A DNA stretch of 64,000 bases from Burkholderia pseudomultivorans. Lineage in GTDB: Bacteria > Pseudomonadota > Gammaproteobacteria > Burkholderiales > Burkholderiaceae. Position numbers and translations under genes: made by a program. Location of the stretch: contig NZ_CP013378.1 of NCBI RefSeq assembly GCF_001718415.1, forward strand, positions 4,030,001 to 4,094,000, written 5' to 3'. Shown in pieces: positions 28,479 to 36,835 of the stretch. The notes under the pieces are model-generated. The model saw only the letters and a list, made by a program, of their open reading frames with translations. It was not told the origin of the DNA and made no database searches. The stretch's first letter is position 1. Every line of letters starts with the position of its first letter.

Positions 28479-29490
28479 CACTCCGATTCCTCACGGCGGC
28501 AACCTGCACGAGGCCGCACGCCGCCACGGCGTTCCATACGATGCGTGGCTCGACCTGTCGACCGGCATCAACCCGCTCGGCTATCCGGTGCCGCCGGTGC
28601 CGGCCGACGCATGGCGGCGGCTGCCCGACGACGGCGACGGCCTCGCCGCATGCGCGGCGCGCTACTACGGTGCGCCCGATGCCGCGCACGTGCTGCCGGT
28701 CGCCGGTAGCCAGGCCGCAATCCGCGCGCTGCCTGCGCTGCTGCCGGCCGGCGACGCGGGTGTCGCGCCGCTCGCCTACGGCGAATACGCGCCCGCGTTC
28801 GCGCGTCACGGCCATCGCGTCGTGCCGCTCGATATCGACACGGACACGCTGCCCGCGACGCTGCGCCACGTCATCATCGGCAATCCGAACAATCCGACCG
28901 CCGACGTCGTGCCAGCCGCCCGCCTCCTCGGCTGGCATGCACAGCTGGCGGCGCGCGGCGGTACGCTGATCGTCGACGAGGCGTTCGCCGATACCGGCGC
29001 GACGCCGTCGCTCGCGGCGCACGCGGATCGTGCGGGCCTGGTCGTGCTGCGCTCGGTCGGCAAGTTCTTCGGTCTCGCCGGCATCCGCGCGGGCTTCGTG
29101 CTCGCGTGCCCCGACCGGATCGCCGCGCTGCGCGACATGCTCGGCGCATGGACCGTCGGCGGCCCGGCACGCCACGCGGTTGCCGCCGCGTTCGCCGATC
29201 GCGCATGGCAGGCCGCCGCGCGCGAGCGGCTGGCCGCCGACGGTGCGCGCCTCGCCGCGTTATTGCGCGCGCACGGTTTCGCGGTGCGCGCGACGCCGCT
29301 CTACAGCTGGACCGACGATCCGCGCGCCGCGGCGCTGCACGCGGCGCTCGCGGCACGCGGCATCTGGACGCGTCACTTCGCGCGGCCATCGAGCGTGCGG
29401 GTCGGGCTGCCGGGCAGCGAAGCCGAATGGCAGCGCCTTGCCGACGCGCTCGCGCAATGCGCGCCCACGCTGCAACAGGCCTTCGCATGA
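28471..29490 (+). CDS. cobD: Threonine-phosphate decarboxylase (CobD/CobC type)
   Basis: A 339-residue PLP enzyme of the histidinol-phosphate aminotransferase-like fold that decarboxylates L-threonine O-phosphate to the aminopropanol phosphate used by CbiB. The N-terminal HGGNLHEAARRHG is diagnostic of cobalamin-linked members. IIGNPNNPTADV, IVDEAFAD and the PLP-lysine segment RSVGKFFGLAGIRAGF follow. It overlaps cbiB by 8 bp and btuF by 4 bp (ATGA). Symbols vary between organisms (cobC in pseudomonads); the function is clear from context. Confidence 0.92.
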   Translation: MSDTPIPHGGNLHEAARRHGVPYDAWLDLSTGINPLGYPVPPVPADAWRRLPDDGDGLAACAARYYGAPDAAHVLPVAGSQAAIRALPALLPAGDAGVAPLAYGEYAPAFARHGHRVVPLDIDTDTLPATLRHVIIGNPNNPTADVVPAARLLGWHAQLAARGGTLIVDEAFADTGATPSLAAHADRAGLVVLRSVGKFFGLAGIRAGFVLACPDRIAALRDMLGAWTVGGPARHAVAAAFADRAWQAAARERLAADGARLAALLRAHGFAVRATPLYSWTDDPRAAALHAALAARGIWTRHFARPSSVRVGLPGSEAEWQRLADALAQCAPTLQQAFA

Positions 29491-30404
29491 AAGCACGCAC
29501 GCTCCGCCGGCTGCTGCCGGCCGCCGCACTGACCGCGCTCGCGCACGCGCCGCTCGCGCATGCCGATGTCAGCGCGCGCGACGATGCCGGCAACACCGTG
29601 ACACTGCCTGCGCCCGCGCAACGCGTGATCAGCCTCGCGCCGCATGCGACCGAGCTGGTCTTTGCGGCCGGCGGCGGCGCAAAGCTCGTCGGCGCCGTGT
29701 CGTACAGCGACTATCCGGCCGCCGCGAGGTCGGTGCCGCGCGTCGGCGACAACAAGGCGCTCGACCTCGAACGAATCGCCGCGCTGAAACCCGACCTGAT
29801 CGTGGTCTGGCGACACGGCAATGCCGCGCGGCAGACCGACGCGCTGCGCGCGCTGCATATCCCGCTGTTCTTCAGCGAGCCGAAGCATCTCGACGATGTG
29901 TCGTCGTCGCTGCGCCGCCTCGGCACGCTGCTCGGCACGCAGACGGCGGCCGATGCGGCCGCCGCGTCGTTCGATCGCACGATCGGATCGCTGCGCGCGC
30001 GCTATGCGGCACGGCCGCCCGTCACGGTGTTCTTCCAGGTATGGGACCGGCCGCTGATGACGCTCAACGGCGCGCACCTGATCAGCGACGTGATCGCGCT
30101 CTGCGGTGGGCGCAACGTGTTCGCGTCGCTGCAGCCGCGGGTGCCGACCGTCACCGACGAAGCGGTGCTCGCCGCCGATCCGGAGGCGATCGTGACGACG
30201 AGCGCCGGTGCGACGCGTTCGGACCAGGCGCTGCCGAGCCTCGAGCGCTGGCGCGCATGGCCCGCGCTGACGGCCGTCGCGCGCGGCAACCTGTTCGCGA
30301 TCGACGGCGACCTGCTGACGCGGCCCGCCCCGCGAATCGCGCAAGGCGCCGCGGCACTGTGCGAGGACCTCGACGCCGCGCGTGCGCGGCGGCCTGCGCG
30401 CTGA
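29487..30404 (+). CDS. btuF: Cobalamin ABC transporter periplasmic binding protein BtuF
   Basis: A 305-residue class III periplasmic binding protein. The signal peptide (about 1-26) ends in LAHA. Two lobes are joined by a rigid helix; typical segments are QRVISLAPHATELVFAAGG, VGAVSYSDYP and LKPDLIVVWRHGN. No lipobox Cys is present, so it is predicted soluble. Its position at the end of the cobalamin operon, and the BtuC/BtuD genes in the facing operon, support vitamin B12 or corrinoid capture. It shares ATGA with the preceding stop. Confidence 0.88.
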   Translation: MKARTLRRLLPAAALTALAHAPLAHADVSARDDAGNTVTLPAPAQRVISLAPHATELVFAAGGGAKLVGAVSYSDYPAAARSVPRVGDNKALDLERIAALKPDLIVVWRHGNAARQTDALRALHIPLFFSEPKHLDDVSSSLRRLGTLLGTQTAADAAAASFDRTIGSLRARYAARPPVTVFFQVWDRPLMTLNGAHLISDVIALCGGRNVFASLQPRVPTVTDEAVLAADPEAIVTTSAGATRSDQALPSLERWRAWPALTAVARGNLFAIDGDLLTRPAPRIAQGAAALCEDLDAARARRPAR

Positions 30405-30578
30405 CTTCGGGCGGCTCGCGCGTTTCGCCGGCGCAGCTGTGCCGACCGTTCGCGCACGGCGAATACGTTTATCCGCGTGCGTCGCTTCAGGAAGCGGTGC
30501 AAACGCGCGAAACGCCGGGATCACGGTCGCGCCTGGAGCCGTCCTCGCGCATGATTTCCCCGCGTGAAGGATTGCGCG

Positions 30579-31163
30579 CTACTCGTCCCAGTGCACGACA
30601 TCCCATGCATGCGCGCCGCCCCCCGCTCTGAGCCAGACCACGCCGCCGGTCGGCACCGGTCGCGACAGCAGCGTGCCGAGCGGCACGCGCAGCGCATGCG
30701 ACGCAAACGCGCGGATCACGCCCGCGTGCGTGACGACCCAATGCGCACCGCCGCTCTGCCCGATCGCATCGGCCATCGTCGCGACGCGCGCGGCGAAGCG
30801 CGCGACGCTCTCGCCGCCGTGCGCGCACGCATGCATGAGGTCGGCCGCCCACGCATCGAGCGCCGCGCGATCGATCGCGTCCCAGCGCTGCATCTCCCAC
30901 GCGCCGAAGTCCATTTCCTGCCAGCCCGCATCGCATGCGAGCGGCACGTCGAGCGCGCGCGCGAGCCGCGCAGCCACCGACGCGCAACGCACCAGCGGGC
31001 TCGCGCCGATACGCGCGGGCAACGGCGCGCCGAGCGCGGCAAGCCGCTCGCGCAGCGCGCGCGCGCCGGCGTCGGCCGACGCCGCGAGCGGCACGTCGCT
31101 GCGCCCGTAGCAAACGCCCGGCTCGACGGCGACGGCCGGATGACGGATCAGGACGACATCCAT
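30579..31163 (-). CDS. cobC: Alpha-ribazole-5'-phosphate phosphatase (histidine phosphatase family)
   Basis: A 194-residue member of the phosphoglycerate-mutase-like superfamily. The catalytic His is in LIRHPAV near the N-terminus (the usual RHG/RHA is RHP), followed by ASPLVRC with the conserved Arg, the Glu-containing QEMDFGAWE and the second His in VVTHAGVIR. It is assigned to cobalamin maturation by its place at the end of btuC-btuD-cobT-cobS-cobC, where it would dephosphorylate alpha-ribazole phosphate or adenosylcobalamin phosphate. It overlaps cobS by 16 bp. The 174 bp to the convergent btuF gene hold no recognised element. Confidence 0.87.
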   Translation of the reverse strand: MDVVLIRHPAVAVEPGVCYGRSDVPLAASADAGARALRERLAALGAPLPARIGASPLVRCASVAARLARALDVPLACDAGWQEMDFGAWEMQRWDAIDRAALDAWAADLMHACAHGGESVARFAARVATMADAIGQSGGAHWVVTHAGVIRAFASHALRVPLGTLLSRPVPTGGVVWLRAGGGAHAWDVVHWDE

Positions 31164-31924
31164 CCGAGCACCACCAGATAGATCGCCAGCTCGCTCAGCT
31201 GCTGCGCGAAGCCGAGACAGTCGCCGGTATAACCGCCGATCCGCTTCACGAAATAGCGCGCCGCCCATGCGCGCACGAGCGCGAGCGCGGCCAGCGCAGC
31301 GAGGCCCGCGCGCCAGTCCGGCCAGAACAGCCAGGGCAAACCGAACGCCGCCGCGACGCACGCCGCGCGCGCCGGCATCCGCTGCGCGACCGGCTTCGCC
31401 TTGCCTTCGGGCCGCACGTAGTCGAGCGACATCAGCAGGCTCACGGCCGCCGCGCGACTCGCCGCATGCGCGGCGACCATCGTCCATGCGGCGCGCAGCG
31501 GCGGCAGCGCGGCGAGCGCCTGCCACTTCAGGCCGAGCGTGACGATGAGCGCGACCGCGCCGAACGTGCCGATCCGCGAGTCGTGCATGATGCGCAGCAC
31601 GTCGTCGCGCGTGTAGCCGCCGCCGAACGCGTCGCAGCTGTCGGCGAGGCCGTCCTCGTGAAACGCGCCGGTCGCGAGCAGCGTCGCGGCCATCGACAGG
31701 CCGACGGCGATCGACGCGGGCAGCACGCGCAGCGCGGCGAGATAGACGAGCGCGCCCCACGCGCCGACGCACGCGCCGACCAGCGGGAAATAGCGCGCGG
31801 CCTGGTCGAGATCGCCGGCCGCATAGCCGATCGCCTTCGGCACCGGCACGCGCGTGAAATAGCCGAGCGCGACGAAGAAATAGCGCGCCTCGGCGCGCAC
31901 GCCGCGCGAGCGCTCAGGCGTCAC
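31148..31924 (-). CDS. cobS: Adenosylcobinamide-GDP ribazoletransferase (cobalamin synthase)
   Basis: A 258-residue inner-membrane enzyme that joins adenosylcobinamide-GDP with alpha-ribazole (phosphate) to complete cobalamin. The FFVALGYFTRVPVP N-terminus and the metal-binding HEDGLADSCDAFGGG motif are diagnostic; several hydrophobic helices follow, with the GYTGDCLGFAQQLSE C-terminal motif. It overlaps cobT by 11 bp and cobC by 16 bp within the riboswitch-led operon. Confidence 0.95.
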   Translation of the reverse strand: MTPERSRGVRAEARYFFVALGYFTRVPVPKAIGYAAGDLDQAARYFPLVGACVGAWGALVYLAALRVLPASIAVGLSMAATLLATGAFHEDGLADSCDAFGGGYTRDDVLRIMHDSRIGTFGAVALIVTLGLKWQALAALPPLRAAWTMVAAHAASRAAAVSLLMSLDYVRPEGKAKPVAQRMPARAACVAAAFGLPWLFWPDWRAGLAALAALALVRAWAARYFVKRIGGYTGDCLGFAQQLSELAIYLVVLGWMSS

Positions 31925-32972
31925 GATTGTCGACGCCCGCGGATTCGAAGCTCGCCATCCCGGTCAGGAACGCGACGGCCGCGCGCACCAGCGGCAGCGC
32001 GAGCGCGGCGCCCGTGCCTTCGCCGAGCCGCAGGTCGAGCGCGAGCAGCGGCTTCGCGCCGAAATGCTCGAGCATCCGACGGTGCCCGGCCTCGTGCGAC
32101 GCATGCGAGAACACGCAGTAGTCGCGCACGCCCGGCACGATCCGCTCGGCGACGAGCAATGCCGAGGTCGCGATGAAGCCGTCGACGAGGATCGTCATGC
32201 GCTCGCTCGCGGCCGCCAGATAGGCGCCCGTCATCATCGCGATCTCGAAGCCGCCGAAGGTCGCGAGCACGTCGAGCGGCGCGATCGCATGCGAGTGCCG
32301 CACGAGCGCGCGGCCGAGCACCGCGCGCTTGTGCGCGAGGCCCTGATCGTCGAGGCCCGTGCCGCGCCCGACGCACGCGTCGATCGGCACGTCGAGCAGC
32401 CGGCTCATCAGGCACGCGGCCGCCGACGTGTTCGCGATCCCCATCTCGCCGAAGCCGATCACGTTGGTGCCGAGCGACGCGTGATGGCGCACGCGCGAAG
32501 CGCCGGCCGCGAGCGCCGTCATCGCCTCGTCGCGCGTCATCGCCGGCTCGACCGCGAAGTTGCGCGTGCCGCGTCCGACCGGCAGCGACACCAGCCGGTC
32601 GGACGCGGGCAGCGGCGACGCGACACCCGCATCGACGATCTCGAGCACGCTCTGCGCGACCTCGGAGAACGCATTGATCGCCGCGCCGCCCGCGAGGAAA
32701 TTCGCGACCATCTGCGCGGTCACCGACTGCGGATACGGACTCACGCCCTCGACCGCGATCCCGTGGTCGCCCGCGAACACGATCGTCACCGGACGCTGCA
32801 CGCTCGGCCGCTCGCTCTGCTGGATCAGCCCGATCTGCAACGCGACCGCCTCGAGCTGCCCGAGGCTGCCGGGCGGCTTGGTCTTGTGGTCGATCACGTG
32901 CTGCAGGCGCGTGCGCAGCGCATCGTCGAGCGGCGCAATCGCGGGAGGAAAATCGGTCGGGGTCGTCGTCAT
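31914..32972 (-). CDS. cobT: Nicotinate-nucleotide:dimethylbenzimidazole phosphoribosyltransferase
   Basis: A 352-residue cytosolic enzyme that makes alpha-ribazole phosphate, the lower-ligand precursor of cobalamin. Family signatures are HKTKPPGSLGQLE, VFAGDHGIAVEGVSPYPQSVT, the DUF-like GEMGIANTSAA region and the C-terminal LGEGTGAALALPL with the catalytic Glu. The ATG at 32972 was chosen because conserved sequence begins about 10 residues later; an open extension upstream is basic and unlike the family. It lies 52 bp after btuD. Confidence 0.96.
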   Translation of the reverse strand: MTTTPTDFPPAIAPLDDALRTRLQHVIDHKTKPPGSLGQLEAVALQIGLIQQSERPSVQRPVTIVFAGDHGIAVEGVSPYPQSVTAQMVANFLAGGAAINAFSEVAQSVLEIVDAGVASPLPASDRLVSLPVGRGTRNFAVEPAMTRDEAMTALAAGASRVRHHASLGTNVIGFGEMGIANTSAAACLMSRLLDVPIDACVGRGTGLDDQGLAHKRAVLGRALVRHSHAIAPLDVLATFGGFEIAMMTGAYLAAASERMTILVDGFIATSALLVAERIVPGVRDYCVFSHASHEAGHRRMLEHFGAKPLLALDLRLGEGTGAALALPLVRAAVAFLTGMASFESAGVDNRDA

Positions 32973-33024
32973 CGAAGGGGAGCCTCGTTGGCGCGGCTCG
33001 CGCCGCGCATCGAAAGAAAGTTCG

Positions 33025-33825
33025 TCAGGATCGCCGCGCGGGCCACGCGGGCAGCAGCGCATCGCGGCCATGCTCGCGGATCAGCACGAGCGGATAGCCG
33101 AACGCGTCGCTCGCGCGCTCGGGCGTCAGCACGTCGTGCACCGGGCCGGCCCACGCGCGGCCGCGGCCGTCGAGCAGCAGCGCATGCGTCGCGAAGCGTC
33201 GCGCGAGATTCAGGTCGTGACACGAGAACAGCACGGTGCGCGGCCCCGCGTCGAGCCATGCGCCCAGCGCGGTCAGGCAGTCGATCTGGTGATGCAGGTC
33301 GAGATGCGCGAGCGGCTCGTCGAGCAGCATCAGCGGCGCATCCTGGCACAGGGTCGCCGCCAGTGCGACGCGCTGCCGCTCGCCGCCCGACAGCGACAGC
33401 ACGTCGCGCGCCGCGAGTGCGCCCAGGCCGAAGGTCGCGAGCGCCGCACGGGCCGCCGCGCGATCGTCGTCGCGCTCCCAGCCCCAGCCGCCGAGATACG
33501 GGAAGCGGTTGAGCAGCACGGTGTCGAACACGGTCGCGCTGAACGCGTCGTGCAGTTGCTGCGGCATCAGCGCGCGCCGCTGCGCGAGCGGCCCCTGCGA
33601 CCACGCGGACAGCGGCCGCCCGTCGATCTCGACGTGGCCGCCGGCCGGCGGCTGCAGGCCCGCGAGCGTCGCGAGCAGCGTCGTCTTGCCGGCGCCGTTC
33701 GGCCCCGCGACGCACCAGATCTCGCCGGGACGAAACGCCTGCGTGAAGCCGTCGAGCAGCGTGCGCGCGCCGGCCTGCAGCGTCAGGCCGACCGCCGCGC
33801 AGCTCGTCTTTGCGGCGGCCGTCAT
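33025..33825 (-). CDS. btuD: Cobalamin ABC transporter ATP-binding protein BtuD
   Basis: A 266-residue FecE/BtuD-type ATPase. Walker A is GPNGAGKTT (41-49), the ABC signature is LSLSGGERQRVA, Walker B is LMLLDEPLAHLD, and the switch His is in FSCHDLN. Its start ATG shares ATGA with the btuC stop. With BtuC and the BtuF homologue in the opposite operon it should form a type II importer for cobalamin. The cobalamin riboswitch upstream of the operon supports this substrate over ferric siderophores. Confidence 0.9.
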   Translation of the reverse strand: MTAAAKTSCAAVGLTLQAGARTLLDGFTQAFRPGEIWCVAGPNGAGKTTLLATLAGLQPPAGGHVEIDGRPLSAWSQGPLAQRRALMPQQLHDAFSATVFDTVLLNRFPYLGGWGWERDDDRAAARAALATFGLGALAARDVLSLSGGERQRVALAATLCQDAPLMLLDEPLAHLDLHHQIDCLTALGAWLDAGPRTVLFSCHDLNLARRFATHALLLDGRGRAWAGPVHDVLTPERASDAFGYPLVLIREHGRDALLPAWPARRS

Positions 33826-34835
33826 CGCATCGGTCTCCTCAGCAACATCCACAGGAACACCGGCACGCCGATCAGCGCGGTCATCACGCCGACCGGCAAC
33901 TGCGCGGGCGCGATCGCGGTGCGTGCGAGCAGGTCGGCCGCCATCACGCCGCCGCCGCCCGCGAGCATCGCGGCGGGCAGCAGCATGCGCTGGTCGTTGC
34001 CGAACGCGAGCCGCAGCGCATGCGGCACGACGAGGCCGACGAAGCCGATCGTGCCGGCCGTCGTCACCGCGGCGGCGGCGGCCAGCGACGCGACGAGATA
34101 GATCCGCACGCGCAAGCGCGCGACCGGCACGCCGAGCGCAAGCGCGGTCGCATCGCCGCGCAGCAGCACGTTCAGTTGCGGCGCGGCCGGCAGCGCGACG
34201 CCGGCCGCCAGCAGCAGCGCGCCCCAGGCGAACCACGGCGCGCTTGCGCCGTTCAGGTCGCCGGTCAGCCAGAAGATGATGCCGCGCAGGCGCGCGTCGG
34301 GCGCGAGCGACAGCAGCAGCGTGACGAGCGCCCCCCACCCGGCCGCGATCACGACGCCGGTGAGCAGCAGCCGCGGCGACGCGTCGCGTGCGTCGCCGCG
34401 CCCCAGCTCGCGGCGCGCGAGCCCGAGCACGAGCGCGATCGACACGAGCGCGCCGGCGAACGCGGACGCGTCGACGAGCCACCATGCGCCGCCCGCGATC
34501 ATCGCAACCAGCGCGAAGCCGGCCGCGCCGCCCGACACGCCGAGCACGTACGGTTCCGCGAGCGGATTGCGCAGCAGCACCTGCAGCAGCGCGCCGGCCA
34601 GCGCGAGCAGTGCGCCGCACGCAAAGCCCGCGAGCGCGCGCGGCAGGCGCAAGGTGCGCACGATGTCGGCGAACAGCGCGTCGTGGGCCGCCGCGCCGCC
34701 GCCGTGCGGCACGAGCGATGCAAGCGCCTGCCATGGCGACATCGGCACGCTGCCGATCGACAGCGACGCGACCAGCAAGAGCGCGACCACGGCCGCGAGC
34801 GCGGTCCAGATCGCCGTGGCGCGCGCGGCGTTCAT
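33822..34835 (-). CDS. btuC: Cobalamin ABC transporter permease BtuC (FecCD family)
   Basis: A 337-residue inner-membrane permease with about ten hydrophobic helices. Family signatures are LRLPRALAGFACGALLALAG, LLRNPLAEPYVLGVSGGAA, and GTIGFVGLVVPHALR with the coupling helix near GNDQRMLLP. The ATG at 34835 opens directly into the first membrane helix; an in-frame ATG 126 bp upstream would add an unusual 42-residue leader. It is the first coding gene after the cobalamin riboswitch but lies about 500 bp from it. Confidence 0.9.
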   Translation of the reverse strand: MNAARATAIWTALAAVVALLLVASLSIGSVPMSPWQALASLVPHGGGAAAHDALFADIVRTLRLPRALAGFACGALLALAGALLQVLLRNPLAEPYVLGVSGGAAGFALVAMIAGGAWWLVDASAFAGALVSIALVLGLARRELGRGDARDASPRLLLTGVVIAAGWGALVTLLLSLAPDARLRGIIFWLTGDLNGASAPWFAWGALLLAAGVALPAAPQLNVLLRGDATALALGVPVARLRVRIYLVASLAAAAAVTTAGTIGFVGLVVPHALRLAFGNDQRMLLPAAMLAGGGGVMAADLLARTAIAPAQLPVGVMTALIGVPVFLWMLLRRPMR

Positions 34836-35359
34836 GCGACGTGCGGCGCCGTGCGCGATGCGCGGCGGCGGCCGGCCGGGCGCGACAGCGGCATCGCGGC
34901 ATCGCAGGGGATGGGCATAGGCAAGCTTGTAGTCCTTGTCGAACGGCGTGTCGGGATGCACGCCGGCGTAACCGCCGTCGCGCCGGCATGCACGGTGAAG
35001 TCGGCGATCGCGTCGGATCCGGATCCGTGCGCGGTCGCGCGGCAGGCATTGTGCGCAATATAGAGGAAAGCGTCCGGGTCGGGACGGCGGTCAGGTCGAG
35101 CCGGCACGGTGCGGCCCGACGCGAACGGCCGCACCGCGTGCGACCGATGCGCCGGCGCCGCTTCGAACAGGGCACGGCGCGCCGCAGCACGATCGGCGAT
35201 CCAGCCGCGCCGATGCGCACGACGGCGGCAAGCGACAAGGCTGCGGCGCGCGCCCGGTGCCCGGCGCACGATTGGGGTCGGCATCGAAGAAAATCCCGTC
35301 AAGCACTGCGCATCCTGCCTCCCCGCAGGCCGCGCGTCATGAAGCCCGTGCGGGCTTCC
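34836..35359 (-). other. Long leader between cobalamin riboswitch and btuC, no supported gene
   Basis: About 520 bp. Open frames here are Arg/Pro-rich and low in complexity, so none is called. The minus strand immediately after the riboswitch reads a hairpin with a GGGGAGG ribosome-binding site in its loop, then ATG and a four-codon frame (MRSA, stop) at about 35300-35320. A TATATT/CACAAT stretch near 35050-35065 could be a second promoter for btuC. Confidence 0.5.
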
Positions 35360-35590
35360 CGCCCCGGCCGGTATCCGGGCTGGCGGCGGACCGGCTCGCC
35401 TTCCCGCGCGAAATCGCGCAGTGGCCCGCGCCGCATGCGAAACGCATGCCGGACGCGCCCGAGCCGGCCTGCGTCGAACGACGCGGCCGCTTACCGTTGC
35501 GGGGGCAGCGCAGGTTGGCGGCTTGCTGGCGAAAGCGCGCGCCCTGCTTCCCGTTTAACCGCGCGTGCCACGCGCGTGCACCGAGGCGGC
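35360..35590 (-). ncRNA. Cobalamin (B12) riboswitch
   Basis: Read on the minus strand, the region shows the conserved cobalamin aptamer elements in order: CGGTTAAACGGGAAGC, GCTGCCCCCGCAACGGTAAG, GGGCCACTG, and the B12 box CCGCCAGCCCGGATACCGGCC (35366-35386). The first base lies about 5 bp after a consensus promoter. A strong hairpin GAAGCCC/GGGCTTC (35341-35358) follows the B12 box without a T tract, then the sequestered GGGGAGG site, so control is more likely at translation initiation than by intrinsic termination. It should shut down btuCD-cobTSC when adenosylcobalamin is plentiful. Confidence 0.93.
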
Positions 35591-35593
35591 GCC

Positions 35594-35622
35594 AGTTTAG
35601 GAGCGGGCCGCGCGAGCGTCAA
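35594..35622 (-). promoter_or_regulatory. Sigma70 promoter of the riboswitch-controlled cobalamin operon
   Basis: On the minus strand TTGACG (35622-35617) and TAAACT (35599-35594) are separated by exactly 17 bp. The predicted transcription start near 35588 coincides with the 5' edge of the cobalamin riboswitch. Confidence 0.85.
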
Positions 35623-35734
35623 GAAAGCCTCGCGCGACGTGCGCAATGTGCCGCGCAACACGCCGATTCGCGACAAGAAGCGGGGGTGTTACGACTGGAA
35701 ACGTTACAGATGTCGGAATGCCCGGTATTCCGCG

Positions 35735-35740
35735 CTAAAA
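35735..35740 (+). promoter_or_regulatory. Putative -10 element of zapB-like/zapA
   Basis: A TAAAAT hexamer about 27 bp upstream of the coiled-coil gene start, followed by a GAGG ribosome-binding site near 35754. Confidence 0.45.
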
Positions 35741-35766
35741 TGCTGGGTCTTTAGAGGACGCAGCAG

Positions 35767-36117
35767 ATGCTCAACGAACTCGAAACCCTTTCTCAAAATA
35801 TTGGCCGACTGATTTCGCTGAACAAGCGCTACCACTCGGAACGGCTCGCGCTCGAGGAGCAGGTCGCGCAATTGCGCGCGGAAGCGGACACGGTCCGCGC
35901 GGAGCTCGCGCAACTGCGCGAGGAACGCAATGCGCTCGCAGCCGAGCGCGACACGCTGTCGGCGAAGATCGACGACGCCCAGGTCAAACTGAACGCGATC
36001 CTCGAGAAGCTGCCGCGCACCAAGAGCGCGGAACAATCCGACAACCAGCTCGACCTGCTGGATGCGCAGGCGCGCACCGATGGCGACGACGCGGCCAGCC
36101 ACGGAGAACATGCATGA
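35767..36117 (+). CDS. Short coiled-coil protein, ZapB-like
   Basis: A 116-residue, almost wholly coiled-coil protein (about residues 5-85, heptads rich in Leu, Glu, Arg and Ala) with an acidic polar C-terminal tail. No signal peptide or membrane segment is present. It precedes zapA and overlaps it by four bases (ATGA). This arrangement is typical in betaproteobacteria and suggests a cell-division role like that of the FtsZ-ring protein ZapB, though sequence identity in coiled coils is weak evidence. Confidence 0.78.
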   Translation: MLNELETLSQNIGRLISLNKRYHSERLALEEQVAQLRAEADTVRAELAQLREERNALAAERDTLSAKIDDAQVKLNAILEKLPRTKSAEQSDNQLDLLDAQARTDGDDAASHGEHA

Positions 36118-36428
36118 GCACCAAGCAGATCGAAGTCTCGATTCTCGGCCAGGCCTATCGTCTCGCCTGCTCGGCCGAGACCGAAGCAGCGCTGCTCGAG
36201 GCCGTCGCGCGCGTCGACGCCGAAATGTCGAAGATCCGCGCGAACAGTTCGGTGCGCGGCACCGATCGCATCGCGGTCATGGCGGCGCTGTCGCTCGCAT
36301 CGGAATTGCTGCGACTGCAAACGAGCGTGCGGCACGGTGAAGCATTTCCGGCCGAAGAAATCCGGCGTACAATGCGCCAGATGAATGAACAGCTCGGTGC
36401 GGTGCTCGCACAGCACGAGCCGCAGTAA
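36114..36428 (+). CDS. zapA: Cell division protein ZapA
   Basis: A 104-residue cytosolic protein that bundles FtsZ protofilaments. The N-terminal VSILGQAYRLAC strand region and the helical C-terminal coiled coil (IAVMAALSLASELLRL onward) match ZapA. Its start overlaps the preceding gene by four bases. The downstream 6S RNA gene is the same neighbour as in many proteobacteria, which reinforces both calls. Confidence 0.93.
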   Translation: MSTKQIEVSILGQAYRLACSAETEAALLEAVARVDAEMSKIRANSSVRGTDRIAVMAALSLASELLRLQTSVRHGEAFPAEEIRRTMRQMNEQLGAVLAQHEPQ

Positions 36429-36520
36429 GCTTCGAATCGACGCGCCGATTTCCCTTGATCTCGACGATCAACGGTGGTCAAATTGGACGCAACGATTCAC
36501 CGTTTCACAGTTTAGTCAGC

Positions 36521-36700
36521 TTCCCTGCCTGGTTCGCCAAGGTCATATATTCCTTGAACCAATGCCATGTGCACGGTTGCGGAAATTTGTAGCACGGGCG
36601 CGCGCGTCACTCTGTCTGATGTACCCGAAGTGCTGCTAACTGCGACCAATTCTGAACCTCAGGTTCAGGATGCCGGCCTAGCGGCCAAGGCGGGGGCCTA
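36521..36700 (+). ncRNA. ssrS: 6S RNA
   Basis: The region after zapA folds as a long imperfect hairpin: CCCTGCCTGG near the 5' end pairs with CCAAGGCGGGGG near the 3' end. The central part carries CTTGAACC and, on the 3' side, CTGCGACCAATTCTGAACCT and GGTTCAGGATGCCGGCC, conserved 6S segments flanking the open bubble that mimics a melted promoter. 6S RNA binds the sigma70 RNA polymerase holoenzyme and represses transcription in stationary phase. Ends are approximate. The zapA-ssrS order is conserved widely. Confidence 0.9.
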
Positions 36701-36704
36701 TTCA

Positions 36705-36740
36705 ACGGCATCGGGCGAGTCCCGATGCCGTTTCCTTTTT
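36705..36740 (+). terminator. Terminator downstream of 6S RNA
   Basis: Stem ACGGCATCGGG/CCCGATGCCGT with loop CGAGT, followed by TTTCCTTTTT. Confidence 0.9.
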
Positions 36741-36835
36741 CAGGGTCCGTCTGTGGACGGAGCGCGCGATCCTGCCGTTGCGCGTCCTGTCCGCCGATCG
36801 CTCCAGACCGCCTCTTCTTGCGTCGATTACGATCC

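Noticed and set aside
34832..35302. 156-codon minus-strand frame between riboswitch and btuC, considered as a lost receptor gene
   Set aside because: Composition is Arg/Pro/Ala-rich with no TonB-box, plug or barrel features; it looks like non-coding GC-rich sequence.
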